Shown piece after piece: positions 1 through 8,110 of a stretch of 64,000 bases of DNA (its first letter is position 1; the number at the start of each line of letters is the position of its first letter). Both the position numbers and the translations under genes were made by a program. The notes below the pieces were generated by a model. The model was given only the letters and a program-made list of their open reading frames with translations, was not told the origin of the DNA and ran no database searches. This DNA is from Acetobacteraceae bacterium ESL0709 (lineage in GTDB: Bacteria; Pseudomonadota; Alphaproteobacteria; Acetobacterales; Acetobacteraceae): assembly GCA_029433415.1 (NCBI GenBank), contig JAQTIA010000003.1, positions 958,501 through 1,022,500 on the forward strand, written 5' to 3'.

Positions 1-388
1 TGCCGACGACTTCGCCGTTCCGGCTGTGGATATCCCCACCGGAATCAATGCGCCCGACCTGATCACCATGGGAGAGGATCGTGCCATCCTTGCCGATTGT
101 ACCAATATCTTCGCCCGAGCGATTATAGACCTCGCCATTCTGGTCAATGCGCCCCGCCTGATCTCCATGAATAAGAATCGGATCCCAATGAGGAACAGGG
201 AGATCATGTCGCTTGTATCTTTCAGGGTTGTAGTTTTTCGTACCCATGTCGTTTACGGGTTCTCCTGTTGACAAATCTATTGTTTCTGACGAACCAGGAT
301 ATCTGATATATTGCGCATAAGAAGGCGATACAAGCCTACCAGAGGCCAGAATTGCAGCTCCCAACAAGAGCAAAAATTTACGTTTCAT
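1..388 (-). CDS. Exported three-repeat protein, paralogue P1 (partial, C-terminus beyond window start)
   Basis: The reading frame opens with ATG at 388 and stays open to base 2, so the 3' end lies outside the window. The N-terminus has a basic start (MKRK), a hydrophobic core and a probable signal peptidase I site at SYA|Q (about residue 26). A linker with NDMGTKNY follows, then the first repeat (HGDQ ... GRIDQNGEVYNRSGEDIG) and part of the second. The repeat signature HGDQ/NRSGE matches its neighbour P2, so P1 and P2 share one body type. The upstream region (389-440) is nearly the same as that of P3 and P6. It is the outermost visible member of the left array. Family function is unknown to me; export to the periplasm or beyond is inferred from the signal peptide. 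Confidence 0.75.
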   Translation of the reverse strand, partial: MKRKFLLLLGAAILASGRLVSPSYAQYIRYPGSSETIDLSTGEPVNDMGTKNYNPERYKRHDLPVPHWDPILIHGDQAGRIDQNGEVYNRSGEDIGTIGKDGTILSHGDQVGRIDSGGDIHSRNGEVVG

Positions 389-441
389 GGTGTTCTACGT
401 CTCCGTATGAAAATTATTAGGAAGGTATGGGGCACCTATAG

Positions 442-474
442 AACAACCCCGGAATGTAATGCCAGGGTTGGTTT
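442..474 (-). terminator. Conserved hairpin unit, copy A
   Basis: AACAACCCCGG pairs imperfectly with CCAGGGTTGGTT. It lies between P2 (ends 507) and the leader of P1. It is the most degenerate of seven copies of this element in the region. Confidence 0.5.
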
Positions 475-506
475 TATTACTTTTATACAATGAAAAAAGG
501 GGATTA

Positions 507-1055
507 TTATTTATTCTGGTTCTGGAGAAGCATGAGGGCGCCGGCGGCGTTGTTTCCGGCGGGAACGGTGCCTATGTCATTGCCTGAGCGATCATAGACT
601 TCGCCGTTATGGTCTACCCTGCCAGCCTGATCGCCATGGATGAGGACGTTTCCGCTTGAGCCGATGCTACCAACGACTTCGCCGTTTCGGCTGTGAACAT
701 CGCCGCCGGAATCAATGCGCCCGACCTGATCACCATGAGAAAGGATCGTGCCGTCCTTGCCGATTGTGCCAATATCTTCACCCGAGCGATTATAAACCTC
801 GCCATTCTGGTCAATGCGCCCTGCCTGATCCCCATGAATAAGAATCGGTTCCGAATGGGGGTAGGTGTCGGCTTGCTGTGGGTGGTCCTCGGGACGATAA
901 TTTTTCGTCCCCATGTCGTTTGCAGGTTTGCCGGTTGAAGTGTCTATTTCTTCTGAAGAACCAGCGTATGTAATAAAATCCGCATAAGATGCGCTAGTCA
1001 GACCAATTGACGTTGTTAGAATCCCACCTGCCAAAAGAAGCTGTTTAAGTTTCAT
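507..1055 (-). CDS. Exported three-repeat protein, paralogue P2
   Basis: 182 residues, no cysteine. A Sec signal peptide ends near SYA|D (about residue 24). The left-arm linker NDMGTKNYRPED is present. Three repeats of about 33 residues follow, each opening with HGDQ(A/V)GR and containing (N/S/D)R(S/N)GE-type turns, then a conserved C-terminal tail ending GALMLLQNQNK. Repeat body type HGDQ/RSG, shared with P1. Its signal peptide (MKLKQLLLAGG) and its upstream region differ from the other paralogues, so its promoter is probably separate. The function is unknown; the short GxVYxxxGxxVG pattern suggests stacked beta-hairpins, which is inference only. Confidence 0.85.
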   Translation of the reverse strand: MKLKQLLLAGGILTTSIGLTSASYADFITYAGSSEEIDTSTGKPANDMGTKNYRPEDHPQQADTYPHSEPILIHGDQAGRIDQNGEVYNRSGEDIGTIGKDGTILSHGDQVGRIDSGGDVHSRNGEVVGSIGSSGNVLIHGDQAGRVDHNGEVYDRSGNDIGTVPAGNNAAGALMLLQNQNK

Positions 1056-1193
1056 AAGGGTCTCTCATAAGATACCAAAGATATACATTGTCTCTATGTA
1101 AGGCAGAGTAAGCCTTATAATTTTATAGATCCATAATTTCTTGTGCATTTTTTCCATATGAAAATTATTTAAGTGGAAATTGATCTATTATAG

Positions 1194-1229
1194 AACAACC
1201 CCGGGATGTAGTGGCCGGGGTTGTTTTTG
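1194..1229 (-). terminator. Conserved hairpin unit, copy B
   Basis: Perfect 11-bp stem AACAACCCCGG / CCGGGGTTGTT with a 10-base loop. It lies downstream of P3 (ends 1260). The T-run is on the plus-strand side (TTGTTTTTG), so the element may stop transcription better in that direction, or may act as a 3'-end stabilising hairpin for the minus-strand message. Confidence 0.7.
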
Positions 1230-1259
1230 TATCGTTATATAATGAAAAAGGGAGGATTA

Positions 1260-1808
1260 TTATTTATTCTGATTCTGGAGGATCATGAGGGCGCCTACGG
1301 CGTTGTTGCCGGCGGGGACCTGGCCTATGCTGTTGCCGGAGCTGTCATACACGCTGCCTTGACTGTCCACGCGACCGGCCTGACGACCATTAAGGATGAC
1401 ATTGCCGTTGGAGCCGCTGCTGGCGACGATATCGCCATGTTCACCATGAATGTCGCCATTAGCATCCACATGCCCTGCGCGGCGGCCATTATAGATGATG
1501 GTGCCGTCCTTGGGGTCAACAAGCCCAACAGAATCGCCCGATTCATTATAAACCTCGCCATTCTGGTCAATTCGCCCTACCTGACGGCCATTGGCAATGA
1601 TCGGGTCCCAATGGGGGTAGGTGCTGGCTTCAGGGGGATGGCTCTCGGGACGATAATTTTTCGTCCCCATGTCGTTTACGGGTTTTCCTGTTGACAAATC
1701 TATTGTTTCTGACGAGCCTGGATAACTGATATATTGTGCGTAAGAAGACGGTACAAGACTACCAGAGACCAAGATTACAGCCCCCAAGAGCAAAAATTTA
1801 TGTTTCAT
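1260..1808 (-). CDS. Exported three-repeat protein, paralogue P3
   Basis: 182 residues: signal peptide 1-24 (cleavage SYA|Q), left-arm linker with NDMGTKNYRPES at about 45-56, repeats at about 70-103, 104-136 and 137-164, and a tail GNNAVGALMILQNQNK. The repeat signature is NGR(Q/R) with GEHGD or SSGN turns. The repeat body is close to P5 in the right array while the linker is left-type, so body and linker have different histories. The start is preceded by the leader shared with P1 and P6 (GGAGACG ribosome-binding site). No cysteine, no recognised domain. Confidence 0.85.
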   Translation of the reverse strand: MKHKFLLLGAVILVSGSLVPSSYAQYISYPGSSETIDLSTGKPVNDMGTKNYRPESHPPEASTYPHWDPIIANGRQVGRIDQNGEVYNESGDSVGLVDPKDGTIIYNGRRAGHVDANGDIHGEHGDIVASSGSNGNVILNGRQAGRVDSQGSVYDSSGNSIGQVPAGNNAVGALMILQNQNK

Positions 1809-1861
1809 GATGTTTTACGTCTCCGTATGAAAATTATTAGGAGGGTATGGGGCACCTATAG

Positions 1862-1895
1862 AACAACCCCGGGATGTAGTGGCCGGGGTTGTTTT
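1862..1895 (-). terminator. Conserved hairpin unit, copy C
   Basis: Perfect 11-bp stem AACAACCCCGG / CCGGGGTTGTT between P4 (ends 1927) and the leader of P3, flanked by the conserved TAACGATA-type sequence. Confidence 0.7.
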
Positions 1896-1926
1896 GGTAT
1901 CGTTATGTAATGAAAAGGGAGGATTA

Positions 1927-2475
1927 TTATTTATTCTGGTTCTGGAGGAGCATGAGGGCGCCTACGGCGTTGCTGCCAGCGGGGACTTTGCCTATGTCAC
2001 GACCGGCATTATCATATACTTCGCCATTATGGTCTACCCGGCCGGCTGGATCGCCGTGGATCAGGACATTTCCATCAGAGCCGCCGCTGGCTACGATCCT
2101 GCCGCGATTGTCACGTATGTCTCCGCCGGAATCAACATGTCCAACGGGATCGCCATGATAGAGAACTGTACCCCCGTCGGGGTCGACAACCCCTACTGAC
2201 CGGCCACGATTGTCAAAAACTTCGCCATGCTCGTCAATGCGCCCGACTGGATCACCATGGAGGAAAATCGTTTCCGAATGGGGGGTAGTGTCGGCTTCAC
2301 GGGGGTGGTCCTCAGGACGATAATTTTTCGTCCCCATGTCGTTTACGGGCTGTCCTGTGCCTAGATTTATCGTTTCTGATGAGCCGGGATAACTGATATA
2401 TTGTGCGTAAGATGGCTGCATAGAAGTACTAGAGGTCAGAATTACAGCTCCCAAGAGAAAAAATTTATGTTTCAT
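1927..2475 (-). CDS. Exported three-repeat protein, paralogue P4
   Basis: 182 residues with signal peptide (SYA|Q), left-arm linker NDMGTKNYRPED and three repeats opening with HGDP(V/A)G and carrying DN(R/A)GR turns. From about residue 63 to the end the protein is identical to P7 on the opposite arm, although the first 62 residues differ strongly. The DNA of that shared part differs at only about ten positions that I could count, all silent. It is the left-array gene nearest the baseplate genes; the hub-like gene ends 74 bases upstream of its start, so it could be read through from that operon. Function unknown. Confidence 0.85.
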   Translation of the reverse strand: MKHKFFLLGAVILTSSTSMQPSYAQYISYPGSSETINLGTGQPVNDMGTKNYRPEDHPREADTTPHSETIFLHGDPVGRIDEHGEVFDNRGRSVGVVDPDGGTVLYHGDPVGHVDSGGDIRDNRGRIVASGGSDGNVLIHGDPAGRVDHNGEVYDNAGRDIGKVPAGSNAVGALMLLQNQNK

Positions 2476-2548
2476 GACTATCCTTACTCAAAAGCATTGT
2501 TAAAACGCACGTCATTTTAGCTCTTGAGGGCCTGTAAATCCATAGTTT

Positions 2549-3715
2549 TTAACTGTCTTTTTTATCACTGTCTTTGCCGAGATTTGGGATGATAAAGGGT
2601 AAGGCAGTATATGTGACGTTCCAATCTTTACCTTCCTTGCTTCTGAACCAGCCATAATAGTTTACAGCCGTAATATAGAAAATGCCACTATAACGGGATT
2701 TATTCTTGGTGGCAGGGAGTTTCTGCACGGTATCATCCGTCGGTTTACCCAACTCATCGAAGAGAGGCAATTTTATTTTATCGCCAATATGGATATCAGC
2801 TCGCATCAGACAGGAAAATTTGATTATCTTGTCCTTGTCGTCCCATGAAGGCTGGCCGATCATCTCACTGAATTGAATCTGTTTGGGGTCCTTATCTGAC
2901 GTGCCATCTGAAAAAGTAAAGAACTTGTCGTGTGCATACGCCCTAAGCGTCAGTCCTGTATAATATTGCCAGAGGCTGTCTCCTTTTGTGCCCATATCAT
3001 ACACAAAATCCTCAAGCTTCTCATAATAATTCATGAAGTCCTTATCGGCCATCAAGTTCTCTGCTATCGTCGATTCAAAATCAATTTTATAATCCTTGAA
3101 ATGAGGCTTGACGCAAGCGATCAAAGCCTCACGGATAGAGGCGCCCTTCTTGATATTCACGATAAAAGCATTTTTAGGAATTTTACTCTTGGTATCGTCC
3201 GTAAAAGCTATTCTCTTTTTATTGGGATCAACCGTTTCCTTGTCACTCTCAGCCGTAAAAGGCTTCACGTAAAGCGTCAAAGAGGTGTTAGGACCTGTCC
3301 AGCTCTCCGCCCCTGTCGTAACGGTTCCGGAAAGGATTTGGCCATAGAGAGCGGGATTGCTTAAGGGAAGGCCTTTCCCCATACCGGCACGCAGTTCCAC
3401 AACACGCCCTTCCATGCTGATGGCCTGATTGAGTACGTCGCCGTCAACGCCATAAATTGTGATAGAGGCCAGCGTGTAACTGTCCAGCGAGACCTGATCC
3501 ACCTTGAATTCAATATCCAGTGCGCCCCCGTCATAACGGCCATAGGGATTACCTGTGGGCAGAAAGTCCAGATTATCAGGGTCAATATCATAATAGCTGG
3601 TATAAATCAGTGTATCGCGTTTGTCCTGCTCGTCCTGTTCCTTCTTCATGGCCTTGGTCATGGTCCCCTCAATATTACGGGGTTTGGGAGATATTTTCAG
3701 AAAATAACAGCGCAT
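2549..3715 (-). CDS. Phage baseplate-hub-like protein (left copy)
   Basis: 388 residues, no signal peptide. The N-terminal half contains (L/I)ALYGQILSGTV and TLYVKPF, resembling the first beta domain of tail hub proteins of the gp27 / Mu gp44 type. The C-terminal half has QFSEMIGQPSW followed by CLMRADIHIGDKIKLPLFD and a final GIFYITAVNYYGWFRS strand. This fits the hub pattern of a 'returns to position and fixed offset' domain that ends in an (L/I)G(D/T)xIKL element. Start ATG 3715 has an AAGGGA site six bases upstream. It follows the Dit-like gene by 47 bases, a common order in tail operons. It has an equal-length homologue at 6944-8110. The fold-level call is from pattern memory, not a search. 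Confidence 0.55.
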   Translation of the reverse strand: MRCYFLKISPKPRNIEGTMTKAMKKEQDEQDKRDTLIYTSYYDIDPDNLDFLPTGNPYGRYDGGALDIEFKVDQVSLDSYTLASITIYGVDGDVLNQAISMEGRVVELRAGMGKGLPLSNPALYGQILSGTVTTGAESWTGPNTSLTLYVKPFTAESDKETVDPNKKRIAFTDDTKSKIPKNAFIVNIKKGASIREALIACVKPHFKDYKIDFESTIAENLMADKDFMNYYEKLEDFVYDMGTKGDSLWQYYTGLTLRAYAHDKFFTFSDGTSDKDPKQIQFSEMIGQPSWDDKDKIIKFSCLMRADIHIGDKIKLPLFDELGKPTDDTVQKLPATKNKSRYSGIFYITAVNYYGWFRSKEGKDWNVTYTALPFIIPNLGKDSDKKDS

Positions 3716-3762
3716 GATAATCCCTTTATGTTATAGAATGAGGTAAATAAGAAAATAAATCT

Positions 3763-4479
3763 TCAGGCAAGTTCAATTCCGCTACTTCCTGTCAGACTAT
3801 TCAGGAAGTTCATTTTTGTCTTGAGGTTGAGATCAATCAACTCACCGCTAAAAGCCTTTTTAGTGGCCTTTTCCTTCTTTTTCTTCTGGGCACTTTTGGG
3901 TAGGATAGCCTGCTGGAAATCAAGCTGAAACACACTTGCCGGATGTATAGCGTGATCCTTCGTAATATCCGTAAAATGCGCCAACACCATATCTGTGTAA
4001 TAAAAACCGGGCGTGATAATAATAAAACGTCCTCCCATCATCATATGTTTATCAAGAATAGCCTGTAAGGACTGGATAGTCGCCAATTTTGTCACCATGG
4101 CACCGGGACCGCGCGCATAGCACATCATTTGCATGGAAACTGTGAGGGGATTCCGGATAAAATGGCAACAGGCACTATTCTGGGTACCAAGTGTATGAAG
4201 GGCAATATCATAATCAAGGATTGTGTTCAGGGAGCCATCAGTGGAAGAGGCCATTTTCCAGTGGCACCACATATTATCAAGGTCTGGCATATTGAATTGC
4301 CCCTTAATCCCGCCGGAAATCAGCCCATTCACAAGGGCGACGGCTTCCGTATAGACCAGAATGGGCACAGGCAACCCCGTCTTCTCCGCCACCCCTCCCT
4401 CCAGCAAAATAGGGCTGACCACATAAGCCAGATTACCCAATGTACGGCCGATATCATCAAAAACAGACGCAACGCTCAT
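3763..4479 (-). CDS. Dit-like phage tail protein (left copy)
   Basis: 238 residues, no signal peptide. The central part (RNPLTVSMQMMC ... GPGAMVTKLATIQSLQAIL ... MMGGRFIIITPGFYYTDMVL) and the following DITKDHAIHPASVFQLDF resemble the distal-tail (Dit-like) proteins of myophages, with a conserved 'many strands then T-P-x-x-Y-T-D' core. A lysine-rich stretch (QKKKKEKATKK) precedes a C-terminal helix. Residues 1-73 are nearly the same as in the right copy (6190-6906), residues about 74-105 are variable, and the core is again the same. An AGGA site lies 13 bases before the ATG. It starts the left operon Dit-hub-P4. Confidence 0.55.
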   Translation of the reverse strand: MSVASVFDDIGRTLGNLAYVVSPILLEGGVAEKTGLPVPILVYTEAVALVNGLISGGIKGQFNMPDLDNMWCHWKMASSTDGSLNTILDYDIALHTLGTQNSACCHFIRNPLTVSMQMMCYARGPGAMVTKLATIQSLQAILDKHMMMGGRFIIITPGFYYTDMVLAHFTDITKDHAIHPASVFQLDFQQAILPKSAQKKKKEKATKKAFSGELIDLNLKTKMNFLNSLTGSSGIELA

Positions 4480-4563
4480 TTATGAATGTCCTATAATCAA
4501 CGCAGATAAATCATTTTCAAATCATTTTTTTCATACCGAGTCACATGATGACCATGAGACACA
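4480..4563 (-). promoter_or_regulatory. Conserved leader upstream of the Dit-like gene (left copy)
   Basis: 84 bases identical in inverted orientation to 6107-6189 apart from one extra base in a poly-T run. Weaker similarity continues to 4591. Such conservation outside coding sequence suggests that both copies use the same promoter and translation signals. I could not fix a -35/-10 pair with confidence. Confidence 0.6.
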
Positions 4564-4710
4564 TATGGAAGCATAAAAAAATATACTTTGCAAAAGAAAT
4601 ATTTCTTTCATATTTTCTTGAAATGTGTTTTTATGTCATGTTATATACGTGAAAATGACTATTATTCACCGTCTCACATTTATACAATATTTTATGCAGG
4701 ATTTATTCTA

Positions 4711-5424
4711 ATGGGAGTCTCTTCAATCCTCAATGAAGCCGGGAGGGATATAGGCCAGCTTGCCTATGTCATCAGCCCTGTTATTCTTCAGGAAGGCATT
4801 GCCAAAAAAATGGGCGGGCTTGCGCCTATCCTCCTCTTTACCGAAGCTATTGATTTCCTTAATGGCATGCTTTCCGGCGCCATGAGGGGCAATCTGAACA
4901 TTCCTTCCCTTGATACGCTCTGGTGCCATTGGAAACAAGGCCCCACTTCAGCCGCAGCGACCAATTTTCTGATACAAAATGAGATTTCTCCAAAACCTAT
5001 GGAAAATCTTACCGCCGCCGGGAATGCCTTTAACAGCCAGTTTCCCGCTGTCTCTCTGCAAATGATGTGCCCTGCACGCGGCCCCGGCGCCATGGTCACA
5101 AAAATGGCCACCATCATGGTTCTACAGCGCGTACTAGTACGACATCAGGAGTTAGGCGGACGTTATATTGTCATGACCCCCAGCTATATCTGGACGGACA
5201 TGGTCCTCAAAAGAGTCAGTGATATTACAGAAAAACCGGAACAACACCCATCCAGCGTGTACCGATTTGACTTCCGCCGCCCTATTACAGAACTCAAAGA
5301 CGTCAAGACAGTCGCTGATAATATAAAAAAGAAATATGGCGGCAATAAGGGCGCTCTGGGCATTGCCGGAACAGGTAATGGCAATATTGCCGAGAGATTA
5401 CTGAGCGGGCTTGGTATTATCTAA
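4711..5424 (+). CDS. Third Dit-like phage tail protein (spacer copy)
   Basis: 237 residues from the ATG at 4711 (MGVSSILNEAGRDIG), which aligns with the starts of the two arm copies. An open frame continues 41 codons further upstream, but that stretch has no family similarity. The protein shares the N-terminal segment (AYVISPVIL), the MMCPARGPGAMVTKMATI core and the TPSYIWTDMVLKRVSDITEKPEQHP segment with the arm copies, but is clearly more diverged. It lacks the lysine-rich tail and ends in a glycine-rich helix. KPEQHP is shared with the right-arm copy but not the left. It lies in the non-repeated spacer and is followed 50 bases later by a gp46-like gene. Confidence 0.55.
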   Translation: MGVSSILNEAGRDIGQLAYVISPVILQEGIAKKMGGLAPILLFTEAIDFLNGMLSGAMRGNLNIPSLDTLWCHWKQGPTSAAATNFLIQNEISPKPMENLTAAGNAFNSQFPAVSLQMMCPARGPGAMVTKMATIMVLQRVLVRHQELGGRYIVMTPSYIWTDMVLKRVSDITEKPEQHPSSVYRFDFRRPITELKDVKTVADNIKKKYGGNKGALGIAGTGNGNIAERLLSGLGII

Positions 5425-5474
5425 TAAAGTGACAATTTATCATATTTATGACTAAATGTCATAAAGGAGAGTTT

Positions 5475-5855
5475 ATGCGTATCTGGACAAGACAATGGCA
5501 GGATGACGGCAGTAGAAAATGGGTCCCCACCACAGGTAATCAGGCAATTATCGCCTGGATACAAAACATGCTTCTGCTGCAAAGGGGTGAATGTATTCGT
5601 GACCCCGAATTGGGGTTTTCCCTTTCCGGCAATAGTTATGAAGGCCCCTATTCCTACACGGCTATCAGCAAGCTTGAGGAGATTGTCAGTGACTATGTCG
5701 CCTCTGTGCGCATTTCACGGAATAAAAATTCCTCCAGTGATGGGCCTGTTTATGATGTGAGTGTTCTTTTTGAGGATGGAAGCGCATGGTCCTCCGGTCA
5801 GGATCTCTTCAATCAGAGCTATAGCCAGACCGGGCCTTATACACCCCAAAAATAA
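5475..5855 (+). CDS. gp46-like phage baseplate protein
   Basis: 126 residues. Start ATG 5475 was chosen over an in-frame ATG at 5448 because AAAGGAG lies seven bases before it. The order W-x-x-DDGSRKW near the N-terminus, IAWIQNMLLLQRGECIRDPELG at about residues 30-55, and a C-terminal 'DVSVLFEDG' strand resemble the small gp46-type baseplate proteins of Mu-like and related myophages (aspartate- and glycine-rich N-terminus, 'L-x-L-G-E' helix, 'G-I/F' turn). Only one copy exists here. It ends in the same hairpin unit as the exported-protein genes, which ties it to the same locus. Moderate confidence: the protein is short and no search was possible. Confidence 0.45.
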   Translation: MRIWTRQWQDDGSRKWVPTTGNQAIIAWIQNMLLLQRGECIRDPELGFSLSGNSYEGPYSYTAISKLEEIVSDYVASVRISRNKNSSSDGPVYDVSVLFEDGSAWSSGQDLFNQSYSQTGPYTPQK

Positions 5856-5919
5856 CCCGAAAGAAATAACATGAAAGCTTTCATAACGCTTTCATAATGA
5901 CATAACGTAACGATATTAA

Positions 5920-5953
5920 AACAACCCCGGACACCAAATTCCGGGGTTGTTTC
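5920..5953 (+). terminator. Conserved hairpin unit, copy D
   Basis: Perfect AACAACCCCGG / CCGGGGTTGTT stem, with an A-run on one side and TTTCAT on the other. It follows the gp46-like gene and keeps the TAACGATA lead-in seen at the exported-protein genes. Confidence 0.75.
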
Positions 5954-6106
5954 ATAAGTGGCTCATTCTGCCGTAAATAATTTCTATATCAGAACGAATA
6001 CTCCCGTATCGACCGTGCATTTGGTAATCAAAATACGGCTCGCCACCATTTTACCCTAAACTCCATCACGGTTTCCTCGCAAAAGTATATTTTTTGTGCT
6101 TCTTTT

Positions 6107-6189
6107 TGTGTCTCATGGTCATCATGTGACTCGGTATGAAAAAATGATTTGAAAATGATTTATCTGCGTTGATTATAGGACATTCATAA
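6107..6189 (+). promoter_or_regulatory. Conserved leader upstream of the Dit-like gene (right copy)
   Basis: 83 bases matching 4480-4563 in inverted orientation, ending at the ATG of the right Dit-like gene with the same AGGA site. The 5856-6189 interval holds this leader, hairpin copy D and no gene. Confidence 0.6.
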
Positions 6190-6906
6190 ATGAGCGTTGC
6201 GTCTGTTTTTGATGATATCGGCCGTACATTGGGCAATCTGGCTTATGTGGTCAGCCCTATTTTGCTGGAAGGAGGAGTGGCGGAGAAGACGGGTTTGCCT
6301 GTGCCCATTCTGGTCTATACGGAAGCCGTCGCCCTTGTGAATGGGCTGATTTCCGGCGGGATTAAAGGGCAATTCAATATGCCAGACCTTGATAATATGT
6401 GGTGCCACTGGAATATGACCTCTTCTGTTGATGGCACTTTGAACACGCTCCTTGATTATGAAGTCCCTGTTTATACATTAGGTAATCAGAACGCTGCTTG
6501 TAAAAATACATTCAGAAATCCAATCAAAGTATCCATGCAAATGATGTGCCCTGCACGTGGCCCCGGTGCCATGGTGACAAAATTGGCGACTATTCAGTCC
6601 TTACAAGCTATTCTTGACAAGCATATGATGATGGGAGGACGTTTTACTGTTATTACGCCCGGTTTTTATTATACGGATATGGTTTTAAAACAATTCGTGG
6701 ATGTTACGCAGAAACCGGAACAACACCCCGCAAGCGTGTTTCAGCTTGATTTCCAGCAGATCACTCTGCCCTACAGTGCTCAAAAGAAAAAGAAGGAAAA
6801 GGCCAACAAAAAAGCCTTTAGCGGTGAGTTGATTGATATCAACCTCAAGACAAAAACAAACTTCCTGAATAGTTTGACAGGAAGCAGCGGGATTGAACTT
6901 GCCTGA
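6190..6906 (+). CDS. Dit-like phage tail protein (right copy)
   Basis: 238 residues, the same length as the left copy. Residues 1-73 match it almost fully. The segment about 74-108 differs (NMTSSVDGTLNTLLDYEVP). The core MVTKLATIQSLQAIL is the same. The segment DVTQKPEQHP resembles the spacer copy (4711-5424) rather than the left copy. The lysine-rich QKKKKEKANKK and the C-terminus (SLTGSSGIELA) are shared with the left copy. The pattern is that of a mosaic made by recombination. It is followed 37 bases later by the hub-like gene. Confidence 0.55.
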   Translation: MSVASVFDDIGRTLGNLAYVVSPILLEGGVAEKTGLPVPILVYTEAVALVNGLISGGIKGQFNMPDLDNMWCHWNMTSSVDGTLNTLLDYEVPVYTLGNQNAACKNTFRNPIKVSMQMMCPARGPGAMVTKLATIQSLQAILDKHMMMGGRFTVITPGFYYTDMVLKQFVDVTQKPEQHPASVFQLDFQQITLPYSAQKKKKEKANKKAFSGELIDINLKTKTNFLNSLTGSSGIELA

Positions 6907-6943
6907 AGATTATTTCGATTAATATAGAAATAAAGAGACAATT

Positions 6944-8110
6944 ATGCACTGTTATTTTCTGAAAATATCTCCCCAACCCCGCAAGAATGTAGGGACAGTA
7001 ACCAAGGCCATGAAGAAGGAACAGGACGAGCAGGACAAACGCGATACACTGATTTATACCAGCTATTACGATATTGATCCTGATAATCTGGATTTTCTGC
7101 CCACAGGCAATCCTTATGGCCGTTATGACGGAGGATCACTGGATATTCAATTCAAGGTCGATCAGGTCTCGCTGGATAATTACACACTGGCTTCCATTAC
7201 AATTTATGGCGTCGACAGTGATGTACTCAGTCAGGCTACCAGCATGGAAGGGCGCGTCGTGGAACTCCGTGCGGGTATGGGGAAAGGTTATCCCATAAGT
7301 AATCCTGCGCTTTATGGTCAAATCCTTTCCGGTACCGTTACGATGGGAGCAGAAAGCTGGACAGGTCCTGATCCGTCACTGACGCTGTACGTGAAGCCTT
7401 TTACCTCCGAAAGCGACAAGGAGACGGTTGACCCCAATAAGAAAAGAATATCTTTTACGGATGATACCAAGAGCAAAATCCCTAAAAATGCTTTCATCGT
7501 GAATATTAAACAAGGGGATGTAATCAGTAATGCTTTAATTAATTGTGTAAAACCACATTTTAAAGACTATAAAATTTACTTCGAATCAACCTTGGCTATA
7601 GACCTAAAGGCTGACAAGGACTTCATGAATTATTACGAGAAACTTGAGGATTTCGTTCATGATATCGGGTCAAAAGAAGGCAGTCTCTGGAAATATTATA
7701 CGGGACTGACACTTTCCGCACATACGCAGGATAAATTCTTTATTTTTTCGGATGGCACGTCAGATAAGGACCCCAAACAGATTCAGTTCAGTGAAATGAT
7801 GGGCCAGCCCTCATGGAATGACAAGGAACAGGCCATCAATTTCTCCTGCCTGATGAGAGCGGATCTTCACATTGGTGATAAAATAAAATTGCCTCTATTC
7901 GATGAACTGGGCAAACCGACGGATGATACCGTCCAGAAAATTCCCGCTACCAAAAACAAGTCCCGCTATAGCGGTGTCTTTTACATTACAGCCGTGCATT
8001 ATTATGGCTGGTTCCGAAGCAAGGAAGGCAAAGACTGGAACGTCACCTACTCTGTGAAACCTTTTGTTCTTCCCGATCTCAGTAAGGATAATGATAAAAA
8101 GAGCAGTTAA
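6944..8110 (+). CDS. Phage baseplate-hub-like protein (right copy)
   Basis: 388 residues, equal in length to the left copy and highly similar throughout. The differences cluster at about residues 190-210 (KQGDVISNALINC) and near the C-terminus. It has the same hub-type features: ALYGQILSGTV, SEMMGQPSW, CLMRADLHIGDKIKLP, and a closing FYITAVHYYGWF strand. A weak AAGAGA site precedes the ATG. It is followed 84 bases later by exported protein P5. Confidence 0.55.
   Translation: MHCYFLKISPQPRKNVGTVTKAMKKEQDEQDKRDTLIYTSYYDIDPDNLDFLPTGNPYGRYDGGSLDIQFKVDQVSLDNYTLASITIYGVDSDVLSQATSMEGRVVELRAGMGKGYPISNPALYGQILSGTVTMGAESWTGPDPSLTLYVKPFTSESDKETVDPNKKRISFTDDTKSKIPKNAFIVNIKQGDVISNALINCVKPHFKDYKIYFESTLAIDLKADKDFMNYYEKLEDFVHDIGSKEGSLWKYYTGLTLSAHTQDKFFIFSDGTSDKDPKQIQFSEMMGQPSWNDKEQAINFSCLMRADLHIGDKIKLPLFDELGKPTDDTVQKIPATKNKSRYSGVFYITAVHYYGWFRSKEGKDWNVTYSVKPFVLPDLSKDNDKKSS

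Larger units (their letters stand above)
2520..4591. repeat. Left arm of a 2.07-kb inverted repeat
   Basis: This segment is homologous in reverse orientation to 6079-8139. It covers the hub-like gene with about 32 bases after its stop, the Dit-like gene, and its full upstream leader. The encoded hub proteins have equal length and most residues in common; the Dit proteins are mosaic. The 84-base leader (4480-4563) matches 6107-6189 except for one base in an A/T run. Boundaries were set by eye. Confidence 0.85.

Noticed and set aside
4588-4710. Extended N-terminus (41 residues) for the spacer Dit-like protein
   Set aside because: The arm paralogues start at the position equal to ATG 4711, and the extension has no similarity and lies in AT-rich upstream DNA that in part matches the non-coding leader.
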